From contig NZ_CP011968.1 in the NCBI RefSeq assembly GCF_001077535.1, forward strand, positions 2,790,001-2,854,000: a DNA stretch of 64,000 nt. The letters run 5' to 3'. Shown here piece after piece: positions 25,645 through 32,469 of the stretch. The stretch comes from Clostridioides difficile ATCC 9689 = DSM 1296 (lineage in GTDB: Bacteria; Bacillota; Clostridia; Peptostreptococcales; Peptostreptococcaceae). Position 1 is the first letter of the stretch; each line of letters starts with the position of its first letter. A program made the position numbers and the translations under genes. Below the pieces are notes generated by a model, which saw nothing but the letters and a program-made list of their open reading frames with translations, searched no databases and was not told where the DNA came from.

Positions 25645-27705
25645 TTAATTTAATGAAATTTCTTTCAATGTATCTTTAAATTTATCTATAATTTCTTTTT
25701 TGAGTGCCATGTTTTCTTTTAATTGTAGATTATTATCTTCACCCAATATATATCGAGCTTCTTGCTGTGCTAACTTCAGTATTTTTATATGCTTAAACAA
25801 GTTTGCTACCTTAAGTTCTGGAAGACCATGCTGCCTTGTCCCAAAAAATTCCCCAGGTCCTCTTATTTCTAAATCCTTCTCTGAAATCTTAAAACCATCA
25901 TTGGTCTCTTCCATTATAGCCATTCTTTGTCTACATACATCTGTTTTAGAATCATAAATTAGTACACAATACGATTTATGACTACCTCTTCCAACTCGCC
26001 CTCTAAGCTGATGTAATTGTGCAAGTCCAAATCTTTCTGCATTTTCTATTATCATTAATGTTGCATTTGGCACATTGACACCAACTTCTATTACTGTTGT
26101 TGAAACTAAAATATCTATTTCTTTATTTTTAAAAAGTCTCATTACTTCATCTTTTTCACTTGACTTCATTTTACCATGAAGCAACCCAAGCCTTAAGTCG
26201 TGAAAATATTCTGCTCTTAACTCCTCAACAAGTTCAACTGCTGATTTGGCTTCTATGGCTTCACTTTCTTCTACCAAGGGACATACAATGTACACTTGTC
26301 TTCCTGATTCAACCTCTCTTCTTACAAGGTTATTATATGCTCTATCTCGCTTACTTTTTTCAATAGCAATTGTTTCTATTGGCTGTCTTCCTGGAGGAAG
26401 TTCATCTATAATAGAAATATCTAAATCTCCATAGAGTATAAGTGCTAAAGTTCTTGGTATTGGTGTTGCTGTCATTACTAATATATCAGGATTTGCTCCT
26501 TTCAATGAAAGTTTGCTCCTTTGCATAACACCAAATCTATGTTGTTCATCTGTTATAACTAAACCAATATTATTAAATTCAACCTTATCTTCAATTAGTG
26601 CATGTGTACCTATTAATATATCAATCTCATTATTCTTTATTTGTTCCAATACTGTATCCTTTTGTTTTTTTGTAAGACTACCTATTAATAGACCTACATT
26701 TATTCCAAAATCTTTTAGAGACTCAGTAAGTGAAATATAATGTTGCCCTGCTAATATCTCTGTAGGTGCCATCAAAGCGCCCTGATAACCATTTAAAACA
26801 CAATTTGCAAGTGCTAAGAGAGCTACTACTGTTTTACCACTCCCTACATCACCTTGTACCAATCTATTCATTATTTTCTCTAAATTCATATCTTGTATAA
26901 TTTCATCTAATGCCCTGTTTTGAGCTTTAGTCAGTTTAAATGGTAAAGCACTTATTATTTTTTTTAAGTCTTTACTTGTTTCAAACTTTATTCCATCTTC
27001 TTTATTTCTGCCACTTTTAAATACAAACAACCCTAGTTGTAGTATAAGTAATTCTTCAAATACAATTCTATATAAAGCTATTTTTAATGATTCCTTACTA
27101 CTTGGTGAATGTATGTTTCTAACTGCAAAATCTATACTACATAGCCTATATTTTTCTATAATTCTTTGTGGCATATATTCTTGTATAATTAATTCTTTAT
27201 CTTCAAGTACTGTTCTAATTATACTCATAATTTCTTTATTTGTAACACCGTATGTAAGCTGGTACACAGGCATAAATCTACATGTATTCTTAGGTGAATT
27301 AGTAAGATATTCTAATTCACATGATGTAAGTTCTAAGTTATTAAATTTTTTCTTAACCTTCCCAAAAACTAATATTGAATCTCCTGGACGAAAAGTATTT
27401 TTTATATAACTCTTATTAAAAAACACTAATTTAGCCGAGCCTGTCTCATCTTTTACATCAATCTTTGTTAAAGTCATACCTTCTTTTGGGCTAAATGTAT
27501 TTATACTTGATATTACTGCTTTTATCGTAACTTTCTCACCATCTTCTAATTGTGCTATTTTCTTTAGATTATTTCTATCTTCAAATTGTCTTGGAAAATA
27601 ATACAATAGGTCTTTTAGTGTAAATATACCCAGTTTATTTAATTTATCTGCTTTTTTAGGTCCTATTCCCTTAACATATTGAACATCTTTATATAAATCC
27701 AACAA
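25645..27705 (-). CDS. recG: ATP-dependent DNA helicase RecG
   Basis: A helicase of about 686 residues that remodels stalled forks and Holliday junctions. The N-terminal wedge/OB domain (about 60-160) binds branched DNA. Helicase motifs follow: GDVGSGKTVVALLAL (Walker A), ITDEQHRFGV (DEQH box), TATPIPRTL and the C-terminal GRVGRGSH motif VI. I start it at TTG 27705, where AGGTGA lies 4 nt upstream. A GTG at 27714 in the same frame has no ribosome site and sits inside it. Confidence 0.95.
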   Translation of the reverse strand: MLDLYKDVQYVKGIGPKKADKLNKLGIFTLKDLLYYFPRQFEDRNNLKKIAQLEDGEKVTIKAVISSINTFSPKEGMTLTKIDVKDETGSAKLVFFNKSYIKNTFRPGDSILVFGKVKKKFNNLELTSCELEYLTNSPKNTCRFMPVYQLTYGVTNKEIMSIIRTVLEDKELIIQEYMPQRIIEKYRLCSIDFAVRNIHSPSSKESLKIALYRIVFEELLILQLGLFVFKSGRNKEDGIKFETSKDLKKIISALPFKLTKAQNRALDEIIQDMNLEKIMNRLVQGDVGSGKTVVALLALANCVLNGYQGALMAPTEILAGQHYISLTESLKDFGINVGLLIGSLTKKQKDTVLEQIKNNEIDILIGTHALIEDKVEFNNIGLVITDEQHRFGVMQRSKLSLKGANPDILVMTATPIPRTLALILYGDLDISIIDELPPGRQPIETIAIEKSKRDRAYNNLVRREVESGRQVYIVCPLVEESEAIEAKSAVELVEELRAEYFHDLRLGLLHGKMKSSEKDEVMRLFKNKEIDILVSTTVIEVGVNVPNATLMIIENAERFGLAQLHQLRGRVGRGSHKSYCVLIYDSKTDVCRQRMAIMEETNDGFKISEKDLEIRGPGEFFGTRQHGLPELKVANLFKHIKILKLAQQEARYILGEDNNLQLKENMALKKEIIDKFKDTLKEISLN

Positions 27706-27729
27706 ATATATCACCTACTACACAAAAAT

Positions 27730-27770
27730 CCTGTACAACCAATTTTATAAAAGCTACTTGGTCATACAGG
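27730..27770 (-). terminator. Hairpin between fakA and recG
   Basis: CCTGTATGACCAA pairs with TTGGTTGTACAGG with two mismatches and is followed on the minus strand by ATTTTTG. It lies 13-53 nt after the fakA stop, and partial termination before recG is likely. Confidence 0.65.
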
Positions 27771-27782
27771 TTCTTATAATCA

Positions 27783-29426
27783 TTATTCAACTGAAATTAA
27801 GTAATAATAAAGAGGTTGTCCTCCATAATATAACTCTACATCTACATCTTCAAACTTTTCTTCTAAAGAAGTACGTAGTTCATTTGCTTGAGATTCTGTA
27901 ACATCTTCACCAAAGAATAATGTTATTATAGCAGTATCTTCATCAACCAACTTTTCAATAAGGTTTGATGTTACTTCATCCACATAATCTCCTGCTGATA
28001 ATAAATTCCCTTCTGCAATTCCAATTATATTACCTTCTTTAACATCAATTTCGTTCATCACTGTATCCCTAACAGCAAAAGTTACTTGACCTGATTTAAC
28101 TGAGTTTAAAGCATTCATCATAGCTTCTTTATTTTCATCTTCACTTAATTCTCCATTAAAAGTTACTAATGCAGCAAATCCTTGAGGCGTATTTTTTGTA
28201 GGTATAACTATTATATTTTTATCACTCAATTCTTTTGCCTGATTAGCAGCCATTATTATATTGCTGTTATTTGGGAAAATAAATATATTTTTAGCATTTA
28301 TATGCTTTATAGCATTCATAAAATCTTCAGTACTTGGATTCATAGTTTGACCACCTTCTATTATATGGTCAACTCCGAAATCTTTAAATATATTTGCCAA
28401 ACCTTCACCCATAGAAGTAGCTATAAACCCAAACTCTTTTTCTTCTTCTAAAGGTTCACTATCATTTTCTTTCTTTTCTTCTACATCCAGTAATGTATTT
28501 TCATGTTGTAACTTCATATTTTCTATTTTTATAGTTAATAATTGACCGTACTTTAGAGCTTCTTGAAGTACATTTCCTGGGTCATTAGTGTGTACATGTA
28601 CCTTTATGACTCCATCATCTCCAACTACTGCTAGGCTATCACCATAAGCCATCATTATGTCTCTTATTTTAGTATCTTCTACCTTAGAACTTTCTAAAAT
28701 AAATTCTGTACAATAGCAATATTTTATATCATCTGTGCTAGTAGTACTCTTTGTAAAATCCATACTTGTTGAAATATTAGTATCTAGGTCAACATTTTTT
28801 ATTTCTATGTTATCGCCTTTTATAGAAGCTAACATTCCTTCATATATAAGTACAAGACCCTTTCCACCAGAGTCAACCACACCAGCTTCTTTTAGATTCT
28901 TTAGAAGGTCTGGAGTTCTTTCTAATGAAGAATTTGATTCCTTCACAAGCATACTTAAAAACTTTACTACATCTTTCTCTTTTTTCGCAGTTTTTATTGC
29001 AAACTCTCCACTTTCTCTAACTACAGTAAGTATAGTTCCTTCAATTGGTTTTATTACAGCTTTATATGCTGTGTCTGAACCATTTTTAAAAGCTTTTGCT
29101 AAATCTTCTGTTGATAATTTACTTTTTCCTTCTATAGATTTAGCTATACCTCTGATTATTTGTGAAAGTATAACTCCTGAGTTTCCTCTAGCTCCCATTA
29201 AAGAACCTTTAGATAATGCTTTTCCGATATCTGATATATTATCATTTTCAACTTTTGCTAATTCTTTTAAGGCATAAGATATTGTTAATGACATATTAGT
29301 TCCTGTATCTCCATCTGGTACAGGGAATACATTTAACTTGTCAACTAACTCTTTATTGTTTTGGAGATTGTTTGCACCTGAAATAAACATCTCCCTTAAC
29401 CTTTTACCATCTATATATTGAATCAT
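27783..29426 (-). CDS. fakA: Fatty acid kinase catalytic subunit (DhaL-DegV type)
   Basis: A 547-residue protein (YloV family). The N-terminal DhaL kinase domain (about 10-205) has the Mg/ATP aspartates in FPVPDGDTGTNM and the glycine-rich KGSLMGARGNSGVILSQI. A middle linker region (about 230-330) and a C-terminal DegV-like fold follow. FakA phosphorylates fatty acids bound to FakB and so feeds host or recycled fatty acids into phospholipid synthesis. The FakB (DegV) partner is not in this window. It is encoded 18 nt after the Asp23 gene, the same pair as yloU-yloV in Bacillus. Confidence 0.9.
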   Translation of the reverse strand: MIQYIDGKRLREMFISGANNLQNNKELVDKLNVFPVPDGDTGTNMSLTISYALKELAKVENDNISDIGKALSKGSLMGARGNSGVILSQIIRGIAKSIEGKSKLSTEDLAKAFKNGSDTAYKAVIKPIEGTILTVVRESGEFAIKTAKKEKDVVKFLSMLVKESNSSLERTPDLLKNLKEAGVVDSGGKGLVLIYEGMLASIKGDNIEIKNVDLDTNISTSMDFTKSTTSTDDIKYCYCTEFILESSKVEDTKIRDIMMAYGDSLAVVGDDGVIKVHVHTNDPGNVLQEALKYGQLLTIKIENMKLQHENTLLDVEEKKENDSEPLEEEKEFGFIATSMGEGLANIFKDFGVDHIIEGGQTMNPSTEDFMNAIKHINAKNIFIFPNNSNIIMAANQAKELSDKNIIVIPTKNTPQGFAALVTFNGELSEDENKEAMMNALNSVKSGQVTFAVRDTVMNEIDVKEGNIIGIAEGNLLSAGDYVDEVTSNLIEKLVDEDTAIITLFFGEDVTESQANELRTSLEEKFEDVDVELYYGGQPLYYYLISVE

Positions 29427-29444
29427 TTGTTTCCTCCTATGAAA

Positions 29445-29795
29445 TTACTTAACTCTTATTCCTTGTACATTAATATCAATTCTAGTAACTCTTACGCCAG
29501 TCATTTTTTCAACTACATATTTTACTCTATCTATTATATTATTGGCAACAGTAGATATATTTGTACCATATTGTATTATAACATAAAGTTCGATTGCTAT
29601 GGCATCTTCTTCTACTTCCTCAACTCTTACACCTTTAGTTGCGTTCTCGCCTTTTAATAGCTCTACTATTCCTTTAGACTTATATGCTAAACCTACTAAG
29701 CCATAACTTTCCATTGCAGCTCTATATACGACTTGAGCTATTACTTGATTATCTATTTCTATATTTCCATATTGATTCGTTACCTTTGCACTCAT
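29445..29795 (-). CDS. Asp23/Gls24 family envelope-associated protein (YloU-like)
   Basis: A 116-residue protein of the Asp23/Gls24 family (DUF322). It starts MSAKVTNQYGNIEIDNQVIA and ends with a conserved VNVQGI-type segment (DINVQGIRVK). I use the ATG at 29795, which has AAGGGGGT at a 5-nt distance. A longer frame upstream has no ribosome site. Members are small membrane-proximal or stress-linked proteins. Pairing with fakA is conserved, and its exact role is unknown. Confidence 0.9.
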   Translation of the reverse strand: MSAKVTNQYGNIEIDNQVIAQVVYRAAMESYGLVGLAYKSKGIVELLKGENATKGVRVEEVEEDAIAIELYVIIQYGTNISTVANNIIDRVKYVVEKMTGVRVTRIDINVQGIRVK

Positions 29796-30000
29796 GGTTG
29801 ACCCCCTTAAGCTTATTTTTATTAAAAACATTTCTTAATTTATTTTTTACTATTTTTACTTATTTATTATATAAAATTATAATCATATCATACTATAAAT
29901 ATGGTATAATTTAAACCTAGAAAAGTTTTTGGATAAAATTTCTTCTATAGTATATATATTCAAAGAAAAATAATAATTATTTTCCAAATATATTTACTTT

Positions 30001-30028
30001 ATATAAAATTATATATATAATTTTATAT
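30001..30028. repeat. Perfect 28-bp all-AT palindrome
   Basis: ATATAAAATTATAT is followed directly by its exact reverse complement ATATAATTTTATAT with no loop. It could extrude as a cruciform or bind a dimeric protein. It lies 48 bp upstream of the rpmB -35 box. Confidence 0.7.
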
Positions 30029-30075
30029 GATAATAAGAAATTCTTCAATATGTGTAAGGCAAATATATATTTCTA

Positions 30076-30104
30076 TTGCAAATTTTTGTTATTTATGATA
30101 ATAT
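30076..30104 (+). promoter_or_regulatory. Promoter of rpmB
   Basis: TTGCAA (30076-30081), 17 nt, TAATAT (30099-30104). The expected start near 30111 gives a 45-nt leader with AAGGAGGTG. Confidence 0.65.
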
Positions 30105-30155
30105 AAATATGTTTTTAGTCTTTAAATAGTTATCATTTTAAGGAGGTGTGCGTAG

Positions 30156-30344
30156 ATGGCAAAAGTATGTAGCGTATGTGGTAAAGGTAAGGTTTCTGGA
30201 AACCAAGTATCACACTCAAATAAACATAATAAAAGAACATGGTCAGCTAACTTAAGAAGCGTAAGAGCGATTATAGATGGAGCTCCTAAGAGAGTAAAAG
30301 TTTGTACTAGATGTTTACGTTCTGGTAAAATTGAAAGAGCTTAG
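30156..30344 (+). CDS. rpmB: 50S ribosomal protein L28
   Basis: A 62-residue basic protein of the large ribosomal subunit. It begins MAKVCSVCGKGKVSGNQVSH and ends with CTRCLRSGKIERA. The four cysteines in CxxC pairs show it is the zinc-binding form of L28. The ribosome site AAGGAGGTG is near perfect. It is transcribed opposite to its neighbours, as I recall for the Bacillus locus, and has its own promoter and terminator. Confidence 0.97.
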   Translation: MAKVCSVCGKGKVSGNQVSHSNKHNKRTWSANLRSVRAIIDGAPKRVKVCTRCLRSGKIERA

Positions 30345-30355
30345 TAACCACGTTT

Positions 30356-30383
30356 AAAAGCCTACTTCCGTAAGTAGGCTTTT
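30356..30383. terminator. Terminator of rpmB, probably shared with spoVM
   Basis: AAAAGCCTACTT and AAGTAGGCTTTT form a perfect 12-bp stem with a 4-nt loop and TTTTAATTT after it. The minus-strand side also ends in a T-rich run (AAAAG inverted), so it can end the facing spoVM transcript 5 nt after that gene. Confidence 0.9.
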
Positions 30384-30387
30384 TAAT

Positions 30388-30468
30388 TTAATCATTTTTA
30401 CTCTTTCTCATAAATTTTAGGATTATACTTGAAATCCATTTTGGTAATTTTATTGTTACTACTTTCAT
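30388..30468 (-). CDS. spoVM: Stage V sporulation protein M (26 residues)
   Basis: A 26-codon frame on the minus strand starting MKVVTIKLPKWISS and ending with a KSKND tail. It matches Bacillus SpoVM in length, in the TIKLPK block, in proline at position 9, and in the basic amphipathic helix that follows. The ribosome site GGGGTGAG lies 5 nt before the ATG. SpoVM sits on the convex surface of the forespore and anchors SpoIVA, the base of the spore coat. Position next to rpmB and the Asp23/fakA pair is exactly the Bacillus order. A mother-cell sigma promoter could not be fixed by eye. Confidence 0.88.
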   Translation of the reverse strand: MKVVTIKLPKWISSIILKFMRKSKND

Positions 30469-30503
30469 CAATACTCACCCCACACTTTATAGTTAAAACT
30501 ATT

Positions 30504-30656
30504 TTAACAAAAAAATAATAATGCTCCACATCCAATAAGTATTAATGCGGTAAGTGCTGACCAAATCCAGCCAGGAAGCAACATTGACAGAATTACAGCC
30601 ATTCCTGTTGCTAGACAAAGTATTCCTAGCAATACCTTAGACTTGTTATTTCTCAT
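30504..30656 (-). CDS. Small membrane protein, 50 residues
   Basis: From the ATG at 30656, preceded by GGAGGTG at a 5-nt gap, it encodes 50 residues: a short basic start (MRNNKSK) and then two hydrophobic helices separated by a Gly-Trp turn (LPGWIW), ending in FFC. No family recognised. It lies 35 nt upstream of spoVM on the same strand and could be cotranscribed with it. An association with sporulation is only a guess from position. Confidence 0.6.
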   Translation of the reverse strand: MRNNKSKVLLGILCLATGMAVILSMLLPGWIWSALTALILIGCGALLFFC

Positions 30657-30753
30657 GGAACACCTCCACATAGAACCTGTATCTATAAATATTTTCATAT
30701 TCAAGTTTATGCGACAGTTTTCCATTTTAGACCAATAAACACATTATGTAATT

Positions 30754-31230
30754 TTAATTTTTCATACTAGAATTATTACTGAACTCCGATATAGATTCTA
30801 CAATATCCAAAATTCCTTTTTTTCTACTTAACCTTTCAGGTCCACTATATAAAACAACTGGTATAACTTTAGGAAGTTTAAAATTTTTATCTTCTATTTC
30901 TTCAAGGCTTTTTTTCATAATAAAACTTTTCCAAATTTGTTCTCTATACGATTTCAATCTTGGGACAATTTCAGTATCCATTTCTGTTTGAAATTCTAAC
31001 ACTATATAATGTGATACTTTGCCGCTTTTAGAAAATACCTTATAAATTATATCAACTTCTTTTCCTTTATATTCACATATAAAAGATGTTTCTAACTCTA
31101 TATTTTTAAGAGTTAATTCTTTTGCTATTGAGACACTTGTAAAATTTTGAATCAAACTTAAAAAACTTTCTTTATCTGAATACATTCTTCTGTACTCTTC
31201 TCGTTTTTCATTGCTTCTTTTTAAATTCAT
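30754..31230 (-). pseudogene. Truncated Rpn-family nuclease / PD-(D/E)XK transposase-like protein
   Basis: A 158-residue open frame that matches the N-terminal half of the Rpn (Transposase_31) family as I recall it. The nuclease core is visible: EVDIIYKV with the acidic residue, then YIVLEFQTEMD carrying the ExQ motif. LKSYREQIW and LPKVIPVVLYSG follow. Family members are usually around 250-300 residues, so the C-terminal half is missing here, and the frame ends in a low-quality SNNSSMKN. It has a good ribosome site (AGGAGGA). It is likely a decayed gene, though a functional short form cannot be excluded. Confidence 0.65.
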
Positions 31231-31395
31231 ACAGTTCCTCCTAGACTATAGACCCTCTATTTTTTAGTAAAGATAGTCTATAAATTTTATTTTTTAATTT
31301 TCATTAGTGAGTATTGACAGTTGTGTGTAAAATATCCAGTAAAGATATTTTTTTATATTTTTATTAAAAGATATAAATTTTTATATTTTAATGTA

Positions 31396-31426
31396 TTGAC
31401 ATTTACGTTGCGTAAAAGTGTATATT
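31396..31426 (+). promoter_or_regulatory. MerR-type promoter with 19-bp spacer and operator dyad
   Basis: TTGACA (31396-31401) and TATATT (31421-31426) are separated by 19 bp, too long for normal sigma-A use. The spacer contains the perfect dyad TTTACG-TTG-CGTAAA (31402-31416). This is the classic layout through which MerR proteins twist DNA to activate. It implies that the following gene regulates itself. Confidence 0.82.
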
Positions 31427-31448
31427 TAATTTATAGGAGGTACTACTT

Positions 31449-32210
31449 ATGGAATATACAGTTCAAAAATTAAGTAAACTAGCTGGTATAAGTACTAGAA
31501 CACTTAGATATTATGATGAAATAGGTCTTCTTAAACCACTTAAAATAAATTCTTCAGGTTATCGTATATATGGTCAAAATGAAGTTAATAAACTTCAACA
31601 AATACTTTTTTATAGAGAATTAGGAATTAACTTAGAAAATATAAAAAACATTATAAATTCACCAAACTTCGATAGTTTAAGTGCGTTAAAAGAACACCAT
31701 AATAAATTACTAGCCAAAAGAAAGCAAATTGATTTACTAATAGAAAATGTAACTAAAACTATAGCTCTGAAGGAGGGAAAATACACTATGACAGATATAG
31801 AAAAATTTGAAGGTTTTAAAGAAAAGATGATTGATGAAAATGAAAAAAATTATGGAACTGAAATTAGAGAGAAATATGGTAAAGATATTATAGATACATC
31901 AAACAAAAAACTTAAAAATATGTCTAAGCAAGATTATGAAAATTGGCAAAACCTAAATATCGAAATAATTAGTAAACTTAAAAAAGCTTTTAAAACTGGT
32001 GATGCCTCTAGTGAACTGGCTCAGGAAGTTGCAAAATTACATCATAAATGGTTGAGTTACACTTGGAACACATACTCTAAAGAAGCTCATTCCTCTCTAG
32101 CACAGATGTATGTATATGATGAACGTTTTACATCATATTATGATAGAGAACAACCTGGATTAGCTAAGTTTTTAAGGGATGCTATAGTAATATATACAAG
32201 AGATAAATAA
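31449..32210 (+). CDS. TipA-type MerR regulator with TipAS drug-recognition domain
   Basis: A 253-residue regulator. The N-terminal MerR winged helix (1-70, with LAGISTRTLRYYDEIGLL) is followed by a coiled coil (75-110) and a C-terminal TipAS domain (about 114-253, with HHKWLSYTW and YDREQPGLAKFLRDA). TipAS domains bind thiopeptide-like or other small ligands. AAGGAGGG (31770-31777) lies 10 nt before an in-frame ATG at 31788 (Met 114), so a free ligand-binding domain of 140 residues could be made from the same gene. The only target visible here is its own promoter. A MITE-like terminator follows. Confidence 0.9.
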   Translation: MEYTVQKLSKLAGISTRTLRYYDEIGLLKPLKINSSGYRIYGQNEVNKLQQILFYRELGINLENIKNIINSPNFDSLSALKEHHNKLLAKRKQIDLLIENVTKTIALKEGKYTMTDIEKFEGFKEKMIDENEKNYGTEIREKYGKDIIDTSNKKLKNMSKQDYENWQNLNIEIISKLKKAFKTGDASSELAQEVAKLHHKWLSYTWNTYSKEAHSSLAQMYVYDERFTSYYDREQPGLAKFLRDAIVIYTRDK

Positions 32211-32226
32211 TATAAAATAATAAAGG

Positions 32227-32347
32227 TGGTGTCTCAAAATGAACTTTTTAGTTCATGAGACACTCTTTTTTGTATGAAATCAGATATATTTTTATCATTT
32301 TATCAATGAAAAACAGGTTTCTCTCTCTATTTTGAGACAGAATCTTT
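32227..32347 (-). mobile_element. MITE-like element, copy B
   Basis: The second copy of the roughly 118-bp element at 13903-14019, inverted relative to it. Its terminal inverted repeats are perfect over 11 bp: TGTCTCAAAAT (32230-32240) and ATTTTGAGACA (32329-32339). The interior keeps GTATGAAATCA and a TTTTTCATTG-like tract. No coding capacity. Confidence 0.72.
32229..32263 (+). terminator. Terminator of the TipA-type gene, formed by MITE end
   Basis: GTGTCTCAAAATGAACT pairs with AGTTCATGAGACAC, with a small interior loop, followed by TCTTTTTTG. It lies 18 nt after the stop codon. It is the same structure that ends the DUF4091 gene in copy A. Confidence 0.82.
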
Positions 32348-32469
32348 ATTGTATAATAATTATAATCAATACAAAATAATAACAAATTATACAAAACTTA
32401 CTTATACTATTTATGCTAAAAACAAAAAATATTTTATTAAAGTTTTTAAAACTTATGTAATATAAAAAT

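Larger units (their letters stand above)
29796..30155. other. Divergent region, Asp23 gene / rpmB
   Basis: About 360 nt, strikingly AT-rich. It holds the rpmB promoter and a perfect AT palindrome (both listed). A plus-strand TATAAT at about 29904 has no good -35. No T-box, riboswitch or small open frame was recognised. Confidence 0.5.

Noticed and set aside
27706-27714. GTG start for recG at 27714
   Set aside because: The GTG is itself part of the ribosome site for the TTG at 27705 and has none of its own.
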